Virus record (IMG/VR): IMGVR_UViG_3300024348_000042
Coordinates: 1-57,171 of that record
Length of the DNA stretch: 57,171 nt
Reading direction: 5' to 3' (one strand)
DNA from: a virus
The position numbers and the translations under genes are program-made. Of this stretch, positions 25,113 to 32,965 are shown in pieces. The notes below the pieces were generated by a model. It was not told the DNA's origin. It worked only from the letters and a program-made list of their open reading frames with translations, and ran no database searches. The first letter of the stretch is position 1. Each line of letters opens with the position of its first letter.

Positions 25113-25252
25113 ATTTGTTCCAATCCATTGAATACTATGTGATTATTCTTACACATTATTCTTCTACCAGTTTCCCTTGCAAATATTACTGTGCTGGAAT
25201 CTACCAATAATTCTGACACTTCCTTACAACTTTTACAATCTTCGTTTATCAT
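25109..25252 (-). CDS. Tiny zinc-binding protein
   Basis: 47 residues with CKSC (6-9) and an MCKNNH site (33-38) giving C2-CH ligands. 4-bp overlaps with neighbours on both sides. Function unknown. Confidence 0.6.
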   Translation of the reverse strand: MINEDCKSCKEVSELLVDSSTVIFARETGRRIMCKNNHIVFNGLEQI

Positions 25253-25452
25253 GCTAACACCTCCTTTTTTGCTCTTATATTTTTCCCCTTATGTCTTAAT
25301 GGTACTCCACAACATGGACAAAATCTGTTAAATTCAATTTTTCGAAACCATGTTGCACAAGTGGAACAATAGTTATGGTCTACATATTTGTATCCAGTCA
25401 TTTTTGGAATATGTTGTAAACCCACACATTTTTCCTTGCATATTCTTACCAT
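25249..25452 (-). CDS. Thaumarchaeal-type CPCC zinc ribbon, copy 1
   Basis: 67 residues. CKEKC near the start, YCSTC, and FCPCCGVPLRHK followed by a basic tail: the same architecture as 35583-35786, 42414-42644 and 47788-48024. Very similar small proteins are common in Nitrosopumilus-type genomes, supporting a thaumarchaeal host. Role unknown, probably nucleic-acid binding. Confidence 0.75.
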   Translation of the reverse strand: MVRICKEKCVGLQHIPKMTGYKYVDHNYCSTCATWFRKIEFNRFCPCCGVPLRHKGKNIRAKKEVLA

Positions 25453-25478
25453 TAATCCAAATAATATGATTTAGATAT

Positions 25479-25604
25479 TTATTTGTTCCTTTGTCGCTTG
25501 GTTTTTCGTTTTGGTGGGCTTTTGAACTGGTTTATACTTTCATTTAACTTGCATATACTGCATATTATTTCTTCTGAAGTTGCATTACAGTTTTTGCAAT
25601 TCAC
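25479..25604 (-). CDS. Tiny zinc ribbon with basic tail and GTG start
   Basis: 41 residues from a GTG: CKNC and CSIC, then a strongly basic tail (PPKRKTKRQRNK). The start lies 20 nt inside the end of the upstream gene, suggesting coupled translation. Confidence 0.55.
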   Translation of the reverse strand: MNCKNCNATSEEIICSICKLNESINQFKSPPKRKTKRQRNK

Positions 25605-25887
25605 TTCTATACTTTATCCTAGCCTTTCTATTAAGTTCTTCCCTATTATCCCTGCCATATTTTAACTGTTTATTCAAAAAATATTCTTTATTCTTTTGAT
25701 AATATTCCTTCATGTATTGTGATTTTCTATTTGTCCTACCATATTTTAGAGAATATGCCCTAGATTCATCCCTATGTTGCAGTATCTTGCACATATCACA
25801 GTATCTTCTGGTCATTTGTCCACGCAATGACTTGTTCATATCCCCATACTGAAATAATTTGTGACATCTAACACAACCTCTAGTCAT
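25585..25887 (-). CDS. Zinc-knuckle protein with helical Lys/Arg-rich tail
   Basis: 100 residues from MTRGCVRCH, chosen because earlier Met codons overlap the upstream gene by more. CVRC and CDMC form a zinc site, then a long basic helix with a repeated pattern (YSLKYGRTNRKSQYMKEYYQKN, LKYGRDNREELNRK). It resembles HNH-associated or DNA-binding phage proteins, but no catalytic His is clear. Confidence 0.58.
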   Translation of the reverse strand: MTRGCVRCHKLFQYGDMNKSLRGQMTRRYCDMCKILQHRDESRAYSLKYGRTNRKSQYMKEYYQKNKEYFLNKQLKYGRDNREELNRKARIKYRSELQKL

Positions 25888-26206
25888 CTTTTCCATTATT
25901 CTTTTCCTCGATTCTTCTTTCTGCAAATTTCTTTTCGGCTTCTATGCTTTCCAAATATTCAGGGTGTTCGTTTACAAACATATTCAATATTACGTGAAAG
26001 TATTCGGTTTCCTTGTCTCCAAGATCCGTTGTCTTGAATAGCATAAACATTGGATACATCAGACTTTCCATGACATACTGACCCTTGTATGAATAGAATA
26101 ATTCGTTGTATTTGTCAGACAGTATGAAATCTTTGGTAATTACCCCTGCTTCTAACAAAGGTTGTTTACATCTTTTGAATACATCCGTGTCAATTAGGTT
26201 AGTCAA
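25880..26206 (-). CDS. Uncharacterised helical protein
   Basis: 108 residues, helical, aromatic- and Met-rich (NELFYSYKGQYVMESLMYPMF) with a charged C-terminus. Operonic by 4-8 bp overlaps. No recognised family. Confidence 0.58.
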   Translation of the reverse strand: MTNLIDTDVFKRCKQPLLEAGVITKDFILSDKYNELFYSYKGQYVMESLMYPMFMLFKTTDLGDKETEYFHVILNMFVNEHPEYLESIEAEKKFAERRIEEKNNGKDD

Positions 26207-26460
26207 TCTCTGTATCTATCCCCATCTGATATTGATATTTGCATATCGCCATCATTGTTTAGCCCAGAATATAGGACAAAGAATCCTCGTTTTAAAAGTT
26301 CCAATACGGTTTCAGTTCCAACCAACGGTTGATCATCTTGATCTTTGTCATATGTGAATATTATCATATCGTCATCTTCATCATCACAGGTTGACTCCCC
26401 ATCTATATTGTCATTGACATATTCTATTATTTCCTGCTTGTCATTGTCTGATAGAACCAT
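26203..26460 (-). CDS. Acidic small protein
   Basis: 85 residues with an Asp/Glu-rich stretch (STCDDEDDDMIIFTYDKDQD) and beta-like C-terminal half (GFFVLYSGLNNDGDMQISI). Very acidic proteins of this size in viruses often mimic DNA; that is only a thought here. Overlaps the downstream gene by 4 bp. Confidence 0.55.
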   Translation of the reverse strand: MVLSDNDKQEIIEYVNDNIDGESTCDDEDDDMIIFTYDKDQDDQPLVGTETVLELLKRGFFVLYSGLNNDGDMQISISDGDRYRD

Positions 26461-26491
26461 GATAAATTGTGTTTCTTGTGAAATATAACCG

Positions 26492-26644
26492 TTACTTGAA
26501 TTTTTTTAACACAAATTTCTTTCTTCTTTTTGACCAACCGAGAAAAGTTTTTTGATCATTATATTCATTAAGTTGTTTTATAATTTCTTTTGCCAATCTT
26601 TTATTGTTTGTGATATTATGTGTTTTATCTTTTGAGTCTATCAA
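26492..26644 (-). CDS. Small basic protein with TTG start
   Basis: 50 residues from a TTG at 26644, since no ATG fits. Very basic C-terminus (WSKRRKKFVLKKFK). Begins 3 bp after the stop of the gene at 26648-27364. Function unknown. Confidence 0.42.
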   Translation of the reverse strand: MIDSKDKTHNITNNKRLAKEIIKQLNEYNDQKTFLGWSKRRKKFVLKKFK

Positions 26645-26647
26645 ATT

Positions 26648-27364
26648 TTATAGTGAACCAGTTCCCATTGCATAGATGCCACCTATGTGTAAGTCTTTCA
26701 TTAATTGAGCTCTAATATGACTGTCTAAACTGAAATATGGTTCATATTCATCCCCACGTTCAGAGTCATAACCAGCTACAAACAACCAATTTTTTCTATC
26801 TTCTATACTTGCATCATCCCAACTTGATCTTGCATGATCTTCCATATCTTCAGTTGCATATGATTCTCCATCTAAAACGTTTTTAATTTTTTGATCCACA
26901 TCTGCTTGTTGTTCAATATCACTTCTACTATCCCAATTTCTTCCTGTATAACCACTTGCTGATGGCATTGAATAAGCATCATAATTACCGTAAGCATCTT
27001 TTCCTTCATTTACGATTGTTTCTACTGAATTCCATAAAGCATTAGTATCTGGTAATTTTCCACCGAGTCCTCTTAGTTCATCTAAATCATCTTCCCATTG
27101 ATTTACACTGCCAAAATCTTTTTGTGGGAAATTATCTGCTTCTACATTAAAACTTCTTTTATCAGTGGGTAATTTTTGTATAAGTTGATCGTTTTCAATA
27201 TCTGCTTCAAATCTGGATGTATCATCTGATTCTCTTGCAATTGGTTTTGGTTGTTTACCTAATTTATCTAAATGTGTTTCAACAGTTCCTTCTGCAATTT
27301 TAAATACATCTTCATAAATTTTAATTGGATCTTCTCCCTTTTTGTTTAATTGGAATTTACCCAT
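26648..27364 (-). CDS. Uncharacterised acidic protein
   Basis: 238 residues, acidic and probably partly disordered in the middle (DDTSRFEADIENDQ, SMPSASGYTGRNWDSRSD), with a helical C-terminal domain (RKNWLFVAGYDSERGDEYEP, then AQLMKDLHIGG). A TATA-like ACTTAAATAACC lies about 20 bp upstream. No recognised family; a virion-internal or scaffold role cannot be excluded. Confidence 0.6.
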   Translation of the reverse strand: MGKFQLNKKGEDPIKIYEDVFKIAEGTVETHLDKLGKQPKPIARESDDTSRFEADIENDQLIQKLPTDKRSFNVEADNFPQKDFGSVNQWEDDLDELRGLGGKLPDTNALWNSVETIVNEGKDAYGNYDAYSMPSASGYTGRNWDSRSDIEQQADVDQKIKNVLDGESYATEDMEDHARSSWDDASIEDRKNWLFVAGYDSERGDEYEPYFSLDSHIRAQLMKDLHIGGIYAMGTGSL

Positions 27365-27397
27365 GTAAAATGTATGAATATAGGTTATTTAAGTATT

Positions 27398-27526
27398 AAA
27401 AAAGGCGTAAGTCCTATTATAGAACGTATTGGCTATTCGCCTGTTACGAGTCTAAACTCGAATACATGAAATCGTATCTATGGACTTACGCATCTATTTT
27501 TGCCGATTTTTTGAATCTGCATTAAT
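27398..27526 (-). ncRNA. Candidate structured RNA C (multibranch)
   Basis: A perfect 10-bp stem GCGTAAGTCC (27405-27414) / GGACTTACGC (27482-27491) closes a ~67-nt region holding hairpins ATAC/GTAT, CGAGT/ACTCG (27428-27441) and a CGTA-GGC/GCC-TACG arm (27425 region). On the minus strand the closing stem is followed directly by TTTTTT, and a TATA-like TTTTTTATAAC lies at 27547-27557. It is not a tRNA: the acceptor is too long and the T-arm is missing. No known family is recognised. Confidence 0.55.
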
Positions 27527-27666
27527 AATATTACGCATTTGTGTTATAAAAAACTTTAGTTTTTCAAGAATTTCAATATAAAATGTAATTATTACAACTA
27601 ATGTTGTCAAATATTATAAATTATAATCTATAAACAATTATATTGACTATTTTGTAAAATTAAACT

Positions 27667-27777
27667 GTGAAATACAGATGTAAATGTGGTTGGTCAACTA
27701 AACAAATTGGGATAGATGACGAAACATTGGTTGAAATAATAGATCATAACAAATTTTGTAATCCGTCAATCTCTTAA
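27667..27777 (+). CDS. Tiny zinc-binding protein on the plus strand (GTG start)
   Basis: 36 residues: YRCKCGW at 3-9 and DHNKFC near 27-32 give a CxC-H-C zinc site. TATA-like TATAAACAATTATA lies 25-35 bp upstream. Ends overlap the opposing gene at 27766 by 12 bp. Confidence 0.5.
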   Translation: MKYRCKCGWSTKQIGIDDETLVEIIDHNKFCNPSIS

Positions 27778-27942
27778 TTGTTTTTGATTCCAACCTCTAT
27801 ATGCTTCATCTGTCTCACATTTTAGGCACGAATTAAAGAAACTTGGTTTGCCACATTTATCACATTGGTTTATATCTCTAAGATAATCTTTGCCGTTAAA
27901 TGATTTTTTGAGTCCTTTGATAAAATTACTTACAATACCCAT
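27766..27942 (-). CDS. Small zinc-ribbon protein
   Basis: 58 residues. A basic helical start (IVSNFIKGLKKSFNG) then CDKCG and CLKC separated by 9 residues, and a polar tail. Function unknown. Confidence 0.6.
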   Translation of the reverse strand: MGIVSNFIKGLKKSFNGKDYLRDINQCDKCGKPSFFNSCLKCETDEAYRGWNQKQLRD

Positions 27943-27973
27943 AGAAATATTAGAATAATATTATAAATAAGTA

Positions 27974-28063
27974 TTAATAACCAAACATAAACGCTGATAA
28001 AGTTATCCAAGCACCAACAACTAAACCTATTCCTATTACGTATAGTTTTGACTGACTATCCAC
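27974..28063 (-). CDS. Possible tiny single-TM protein
   Basis: 29 residues from a GTG: MDSQSK, then a hydrophobic segment (LYVIGIGLVVGAWITL). No start-supporting signal. The frame continues open upstream, so the start is uncertain. Confidence 0.3.
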   Translation of the reverse strand: MDSQSKLYVIGIGLVVGAWITLSAFMFGY

Positions 28064-28100
28064 AAAGAATAGTATGATAAGACTGTAGATAAGTCTTACC

Positions 28101-28877
28101 CTACCATTCAAATGGGTTTCCAGCAATCTTTTTGATTACTTTGTCTACTTCTTCTTTGCTTCCAACGATTGTAATCACTGGAATACTTTTGTGTGAGTAG
28201 CTGGTTGTATTAACTCTATGTGAACCAACTGTGACATCTACATCACTTTCTATTACAATCTTCATGATTGCTTTTGTAGGTGGACAAATACTTTTTGTTC
28301 CTTTCATCATGGCTTGTCTTGCATCTTCATTTTTTGGTGTTATGATACTGACTTGACATTTTTCAATTGTCCTACTTCCTTTGGTTACTTTTGCTCCAAC
28401 AATTGATTGGTGTCTTGGAACTGTTTTGATCCAATCATCTTGAATTTTTTGATGACTTGTACTTGATCTTATTTTTGATGGCTCACTAATTGCTTTAGTG
28501 ATTTCCATATCCCATACATAGTTCATGGTACTTTTCCATTCACCAACTTTCATCCATGATACTGTAGGACTTCCATATTCAATTCTGGCTCTGCCAATCT
28601 GTGTTCCGTCATATGGTCTGTTGTTATCCCATCTATCCCACATGATTTTATACTTGCCGTTATGTTGCCATTGTGTTGATTCGATAACATGGATTTTTCC
28701 TATGCTAACTGTTCCGTCAATCATGGTTATGACAGATCCTTCTCTTGTGACTTTAACAGAACTTGGAATCATGGATTTGACTTTCCATTCTGCTTCTCTT
28801 GCTATTTTTTCTTCTGTTGAGATTTTTGACACACTACTTTCATCAACTTGAGTGCTTGATTCTATTGATTGATTCAT
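28101..28877 (-). CDS. Uncharacterised protein under operator control
   Basis: 258 residues. A polar, possibly disordered N-terminus (SSTQVDESSVSK), a central region with Trp-rich beta patterns (KYKIMWDRWDNNRPYDG, VSWMKVGEWKS), and a beta/alpha C-terminal part (VITIVGSKEEVDKVIKKIA) that could be a small KH-like or ACT-like fold. The ATG directly follows an operator palindrome. No confident family. Confidence 0.62.
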   Translation of the reverse strand: MNQSIESSTQVDESSVSKISTEEKIAREAEWKVKSMIPSSVKVTREGSVITMIDGTVSIGKIHVIESTQWQHNGKYKIMWDRWDNNRPYDGTQIGRARIEYGSPTVSWMKVGEWKSTMNYVWDMEITKAISEPSKIRSSTSHQKIQDDWIKTVPRHQSIVGAKVTKGSRTIEKCQVSIITPKNEDARQAMMKGTKSICPPTKAIMKIVIESDVDVTVGSHRVNTTSYSHKSIPVITIVGSKEEVDKVIKKIAGNPFEW

Positions 28878-28878
28878 G

Positions 28879-28894
28879 TATTATGTAGAGTATA
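28879..28894 (-). promoter_or_regulatory. Operator palindrome of the 28101-28877 gene
   Basis: TATTATGTAGAGTATA directly before the start codon; TATA-like CTATTTAATAC lies at 28899-28909. Confidence 0.72.
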
Positions 28895-28930
28895 CCCTCT
28901 ATTTAATACTATGCCAAGATTTATAACATA

Positions 28931-28980
28931 CTTCCAAATGGAAAAAATGAACTTCCAAACGAAAAAAGTAGACTTCCAAA
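28931..28980. repeat. Three CTTCCAAA iterons at 21-bp spacing
   Basis: CTTCCAAA occurs at 28931, 28952 and 28973, each followed by a G/A-rich 13-mer. The 21-bp period equals two helical turns, so bound proteins would sit on one DNA face. The block lies upstream of the operator promoter at 28879. It could be an activator site or a small iteron cluster. Confidence 0.55.
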
Positions 28981-29021
28981 AAAGAAGGTATGGATAGTAT
29001 CTTTATGATACAATCAATAAT

Positions 29022-29132
29022 CTATGCTACTGGACAAGCTGACCAAAAACAGTCTTGACAACTGTCGCAACCACCCATTTTAATCAAGTTTTTAGATTTA
29101 CACTCTGGACATTCTTCAAAATTTCCTGCCAT
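29022..29132 (-). CDS. Free-standing RNR-tail-like zinc finger
   Basis: 36 residues: CPEC, then GGCDSCQDCFWSAC. The CPEC...GGCxSCxDCxWSxC arrangement strongly resembles the C-terminal zinc finger of class II (B12-dependent) ribonucleotide reductase NrdJ, here with no catalytic part. It might interact with host RNR or thioredoxin, or be a reused fold. Confidence 0.62.
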   Translation of the reverse strand: MAGNFEECPECKSKNLIKMGGCDSCQDCFWSACPVA

Positions 29133-29236
29133 TCATATCATTGGTTATTTTGTGTATATTAGTATGATTTCTGATAATTTGGTTCTTTGTGGTTTCTTTT
29201 TTGAAGTATCTTCTTCAGGTTTTCTATTCCAAAAAG

Positions 29237-31141
29237 TCAACGCCAACCTCCACCTGTGCCGACCCAATTATATCCTTGTCGAACTTCAAGTGCCTTTGTT
29301 GAATATATCATTGCCATTAGAGAATCCTTTGGATGGTTGAACTGTTTTCTTGCCCTTTGTCTGCCATCTGGCTTGTCCTCGTCAATCTTATCCGTTAAGT
29401 CTTTTCTTGTTAAGTTTGTAAGATCAGAATAAATAAAGTCAATCTTTTGTTTGCTGTAAGGTTCTGCTGGAAACATTAACTTGTGTTTTCTCTTGTCCAT
29501 ATTGTATCTGTCATCTGGATCATCAACCATGATTCCCATTAGATCAATAAATTCCTGTATTGCCGTTGTCTTGTCTATCTTAAGATGTTCTCGAATTTCC
29601 CCATGCTCGTCTATCTTTTTGTTGAATTGTAATACGTTCTTTGTTTCATCCCCGATACTTCTGCAACCGAAAAAGTTGGAACTTCCAACTCCATTGAACG
29701 GATGTCCAGTAAGTCTGTCAGTTCCTCCGTCTTGAATCTGCTGAACCTGTATTGCTCCGTAACCCAGATCACCAACCCCAATATCACACTGGCATTCGTT
29801 GAAAAGTTCTGCAATATACTTTGCCTGATCAAGTTGGTTTTCTGCTGGTCTTGGTTCCAAGTGAACAAGTTGGTATCTGCTAATCTTGTCTTGTGTAAGT
29901 GTTTCTGGTTGCAAAATCCATTCTATCATAATACTGATTACTGTTTGTGATGGGTTTCCACTTCCAAAGTCCACACCCATTGTTATTGTTACTTCCTTTC
30001 CGAACTGATCCTTGATGTCAGCAATTTCCCACGGATCCATTATCTTCAGTCCTTCATTGCCATAAAACAAATTGTCGATCATTTCTCTTGTAATTGGTCT
30101 GCGTTCTGCATGGTAAAATCCACCCATTACGTGGCTTGTAAAAAGATGTGGACTCATTTTTTGTCTCTTTGCTTCTATTGCATATTTCTTGTCAATGTTA
30201 TACATTTTTGGATTTGTTGCATCTGCCGTACTTAGTGGAATATGTGGAATAATTGTTTGTGGAATATGGAATCCATGCCAATCCCTGCTCTTTTGTGGCT
30301 CGTTTGCTCTCCATCTTCCTGACATTATTCCCATCAACCTGTCATCTGCAATTAATCCCCACTTGGTCTTTTCTGTATCTTCATCTTTAATCTCTCCAAA
30401 TATCAGATCATTTCTCCAACCTTGACCCTGAAATACAACTCCTGCCGAATCTATATAATCTTCACTGTTGTCAAACACCCATTGTCTTTGATCCGTATCA
30501 CGCCATAATTGTTCATATGGAGATCCACTTTCTCCACCTACTCCAAGTACGCTTACTTTTCCCTGAGTAATTGTCATCACGAGAGGAATACGGTCAAAGT
30601 ATTGCATATCCTGATATTGTGCTTCGTCAAGCATAATATGAGCTGCTGATTTTCCCTCTACGTGATGATATTGACCATGATCTGTTGTAATATAAATTGT
30701 ACTATTATTCTTTAAAGAAATTTCCCCTACGTTACCTAGTCTATTTCTTGGAAACTTTTTTAGAACATCTGAACCGTCAAACGTTCCAATTTGTAATTTT
30801 TGTCTTGAAAATCCAGCTTTGTTAATGTCATCGTATGTTACATAAACTAACTGTGTATTTCTTTTAGTCGTTGCTTCATGTGCAAGTACATCGGTGGTAT
30901 ATGTAGACTTAAAAATCTGACGACCTCCAAGAATAAATTTATTGTTAAAGTTGTCATTATATATATCTCGCCAAGGTGGCATTATAACTCTTTTTTTGCC
31001 CTCTGCCTTTGGTCTTATTTCCCTTATCCAGTCCAGAATATCCACAGGTACTTTTGGAAGTTCCTCTCGATTTGCAAGATCCTTCTTGAAATATCTGTCA
31101 GGTATTCCCCAAACTTCGGGCATATCATGGTATATAAACAT
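29237..31141 (-). CDS. terL: Terminase large subunit (packaging ATPase/nuclease)
   Basis: 634 residues, complete. The Walker A-like GGRQIFKST lies at 72-80 (G in place of the more usual position, as in many TerL), and Walker B HIMLDEAQ at about 168-175. The coupling region is GGESGSP near 207. The RNase H-like nuclease starts with TMGVDFGSGN near 390, with further acidic residues around GVGDLGYG and HPKDSLMAMI. It drives ATP-dependent DNA packaging and cleaves concatemers. It stands apart from other packaging genes; the probable small subunit is ~15 kb away. Confidence 0.95.
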   Translation of the reverse strand: MFIYHDMPEVWGIPDRYFKKDLANREELPKVPVDILDWIREIRPKAEGKKRVIMPPWRDIYNDNFNNKFILGGRQIFKSTYTTDVLAHEATTKRNTQLVYVTYDDINKAGFSRQKLQIGTFDGSDVLKKFPRNRLGNVGEISLKNNSTIYITTDHGQYHHVEGKSAAHIMLDEAQYQDMQYFDRIPLVMTITQGKVSVLGVGGESGSPYEQLWRDTDQRQWVFDNSEDYIDSAGVVFQGQGWRNDLIFGEIKDEDTEKTKWGLIADDRLMGIMSGRWRANEPQKSRDWHGFHIPQTIIPHIPLSTADATNPKMYNIDKKYAIEAKRQKMSPHLFTSHVMGGFYHAERRPITREMIDNLFYGNEGLKIMDPWEIADIKDQFGKEVTITMGVDFGSGNPSQTVISIMIEWILQPETLTQDKISRYQLVHLEPRPAENQLDQAKYIAELFNECQCDIGVGDLGYGAIQVQQIQDGGTDRLTGHPFNGVGSSNFFGCRSIGDETKNVLQFNKKIDEHGEIREHLKIDKTTAIQEFIDLMGIMVDDPDDRYNMDKRKHKLMFPAEPYSKQKIDFIYSDLTNLTRKDLTDKIDEDKPDGRQRARKQFNHPKDSLMAMIYSTKALEVRQGYNWVGTGGGWR

Positions 31142-31165
31142 TAGTTATTAAGTATTACTTGGGTT

Positions 31166-31183
31166 AAATAAAAAAATAAAAAA
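31166..31183 (-). terminator. T-rich terminator after the gene at 31195-32271
   Basis: The minus strand carries TTTTTTATTTTTTTATTTAA just beyond the stop codon, the same style as after virion genes. Confidence 0.6.
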
Positions 31184-31194
31184 TGGTGTATGGA

Positions 31195-32271
31195 CTAGAG
31201 TCCTAATACATCAACCATAACTTTCAATTGATCCATTGCTACTGCGTACCAATTGTTAGCTAATTGTTTCCATTGATCTCTGTCATTAGTGAGTGTTACA
31301 ACTTGTGCTTCCAAATTAGCAATCTTGCTATCTAGAACACTTGTATCACTTGCTGAAACTACTTTGGCATTCAACTCTGCAATCGTTGTTGTTGCTGTAA
31401 CGTTTGCATTGTTTAGTGTCACAATCTGTGATTCCAAGTCTGCAATTTTTACATCCAACGTTGTATCATCTTGCAGTGATGTGATTGTTGCAAGTTGTGT
31501 TGCTGTTTGGTTTCCTAATGAAACTATTTGTGCATTAAGTTCGTCTTTCTCTTGTTGTAGAGATAAAACAGTCTGCTCCAATGTTGTAACTGATGTTGCT
31601 GTCGTGTTAAGGCTTCCAATCTGTGTAGTTAGTGATTGTACTTGGTTGTTATGATTATCTATTGCAACTTTTTGATCTGCAAGTTTTGTAATAGAGTCAT
31701 TGAACTGTGCTGTTACTTCTGCAAGTTGTGTTTGCAAAGTAACAATATCGACATTGCCTTCATATTCTGCTACATTGAATATTGCATCATCTGATATTGA
31801 TTCAAATGTTCCAAGTGTTACGTCACTTGTTGCACCAAAGTCAACTTGTTCCTCGACTATTGGTTCTGGAGTTGGTTCTACAACTACAGGTGCTACATAG
31901 ACAGGTGCTGGTGGTGGTGCAACGTATGGCTTTACAATTTCAATTGTACTTTGTTGCATACCGTTTAGATCAGATATGTAATACATACCTTCAGTAAAAC
32001 AAGTAGTTCCACAGTTTACAACTGGAAAATTCAATGCGATTGCATCGTTTACAGGAATTGTTCCCTCAAACCAACCGTGACTTACAAAGTTGATTGTGTT
32101 TTCACCATTGTTGTGTATGATTATCTCTCCACCTTCTTCAACAGTAACATTGAATGGATAGACATCAACATTGACATAACTGGTTCCATCTCCTTCAATT
32201 GCGTAAGCATTTCCCATGCTTATTGTTGCAATCAAGGTCATGACCATTAATGCTGTGATTGTTTTCATCAT
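31195..32271 (-). CDS. Secreted cupredoxin-like protein with long coiled coil
   Basis: 358 residues. A signal peptide (MMKTITALMVMTLIATISMG, cleavage after NAYA) precedes a ~90-residue beta domain like a cupredoxin (YPFNVTVEEGGEIIIHNN, NFVSHGWFEG, CGTTCFTEGMYYISD). A full blue-copper ligand set is not evident: the usual His after the Cys is missing. A Pro-rich linker (PPPAPVYVAPVVV) leads to repeated heptads (LTTQIGSL, LEQTVLSLQQEKDELNAQI) to the end. Thaumarchaea use many cupredoxins, so host-surface or virion-exterior function is likely. Own T-rich terminator. Confidence 0.75.
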   Translation of the reverse strand: MMKTITALMVMTLIATISMGNAYAIEGDGTSYVNVDVYPFNVTVEEGGEIIIHNNGENTINFVSHGWFEGTIPVNDAIALNFPVVNCGTTCFTEGMYYISDLNGMQQSTIEIVKPYVAPPPAPVYVAPVVVEPTPEPIVEEQVDFGATSDVTLGTFESISDDAIFNVAEYEGNVDIVTLQTQLAEVTAQFNDSITKLADQKVAIDNHNNQVQSLTTQIGSLNTTATSVTTLEQTVLSLQQEKDELNAQIVSLGNQTATQLATITSLQDDTTLDVKIADLESQIVTLNNANVTATTTIAELNAKVVSASDTSVLDSKIANLEAQVVTLTNDRDQWKQLANNWYAVAMDQLKVMVDVLGL

Positions 32272-32302
32272 TGAAGTGTAATTTGCATTACATAATATAA
32301 AC

Positions 32303-32434
32303 TTAAGCGTTTAGGTGTTTTTCCAGAAAACAAGTCAGATGCATATAATATCTTCCTCTTGCACTTTCAAAAAGACAAACATATTCTTCAGGTTCTCCAC
32401 TGTAGAACATTTGTTTGCACTTGTCACATTTCAT
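32303..32434 (-). CDS. Tiny zinc-binding protein
   Basis: 43 residues with CDKC (3-6) and HLTC (32-35), plus an aromatic beta segment between (YVCLFESARGRYY). Function unknown. Its start overlaps the stop of 32431-32523 (ATGA). Confidence 0.62.
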   Translation of the reverse strand: MKCDKCKQMFYSGEPEEYVCLFESARGRYYMHLTCFLEKHLNA

Positions 32435-32523
32435 GTCTTAATAGCCGTCAGTATAAAGTTAAGTGTCTTTCTTTTTCTTAGTTGTGCTACCATGTCACTT
32501 GTTATCTGTTGATTCCAATTCAT
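32431..32523 (-). CDS. Tiny basic protein
   Basis: 30 residues (MNWNQQITSDMVAQLRKRK), with a 4-bp overlap to the following zinc gene that suggests a real cistron. Function unknown. Confidence 0.42.
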   Translation of the reverse strand: MNWNQQITSDMVAQLRKRKTLNFILTAIKT

Positions 32524-32540
32524 GTAATGTTTTAGAAATA

Positions 32541-32768
32541 CTAGTATTTTAATACTTTACAGAACTTGCAGTCTTTGTTATTTTTAAAATGTTCCTGATA
32601 CTTTTCCACGCCCTCTTGATCATACCAGTTACTCATTCCTGTTTCATAAATTTCCTTGTGAACCATCATCTCAAAGTCATCTGTTTGCAACCATGCTTCA
32701 TGATCCTTGTCTGCACAAGTTTCGTGTTTACGGAAATATTTTTTTCCACACCAGTTGCATTGGTTTAT
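32541..32768 (-). CDS. Zinc-binding protein without a standard start codon
   Basis: 75 residues if translated from the ATA at 32768. QCNWCGKKY at the start and CKFC near the end are clear zinc knuckles, and the frame between them is coding-like (HKEIYETGMSNWYDQEG). No ATG, GTG or TTG exists between the upstream in-frame TGA and the first CxxC; internal ATGs would lose it. Either a non-AUG start at the overlap with the gene at 32765, or an assembly error. Confidence 0.6.
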   Translation of the reverse strand: MNQCNWCGKKYFRKHETCADKDHEAWLQTDDFEMMVHKEIYETGMSNWYDQEGVEKYQEHFKNNKDCKFCKVLKY

Positions 32769-32965
32769 ACTCGTTCACCACAGTTTCTGCAAAGATTCAC
32801 ACTTACTTCGAAACCATCCTCATCTAACTCGTATTCCTCATCTATTGGGAACTCGACATGATCACATGGAAGTCTTGAGACTCTTTCCTCAAGTGCTTCT
32901 ATTCTTTGAAGCATTTCCCTGTAAAGATCGCTGTAAGGATCTTCTTGTTCTGGATTCATACTCAT
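32765..32965 (-). CDS. Coiled-coil plus zinc knuckle protein
   Basis: 66 residues. A short coiled coil (LYREMLQRIEALEERVSRL), an acidic hinge, and CRNCG near the end with LPCDH as further ligands. Operon member by 4-bp overlaps with the SWIM protein. Confidence 0.62.
   Translation of the reverse strand: MSMNPEQEDPYSDLYREMLQRIEALEERVSRLPCDHVEFPIDEEYELDEDGFEVSVNLCRNCGERV

Noticed and set aside
27405-27491. A viral tRNA
   Set aside because: A cloverleaf-like outline is present, but the closing stem is 10 bp, the T-arm with its GTTC loop is missing and no anticodon arm of proper size can be placed.
28931-28980. A CRISPR array
   Set aside because: Repeats are only 8 bp with 13-bp purine-rich spacing units that are themselves similar; no spacers and no cas genes.
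31195-32271. Viral amoC or another ammonia-oxidation gene
   Set aside because: Known from some thaumarchaeal viruses, but no multi-TM AmoC-like protein is present; the cupredoxin-like protein is not an AMO subunit.
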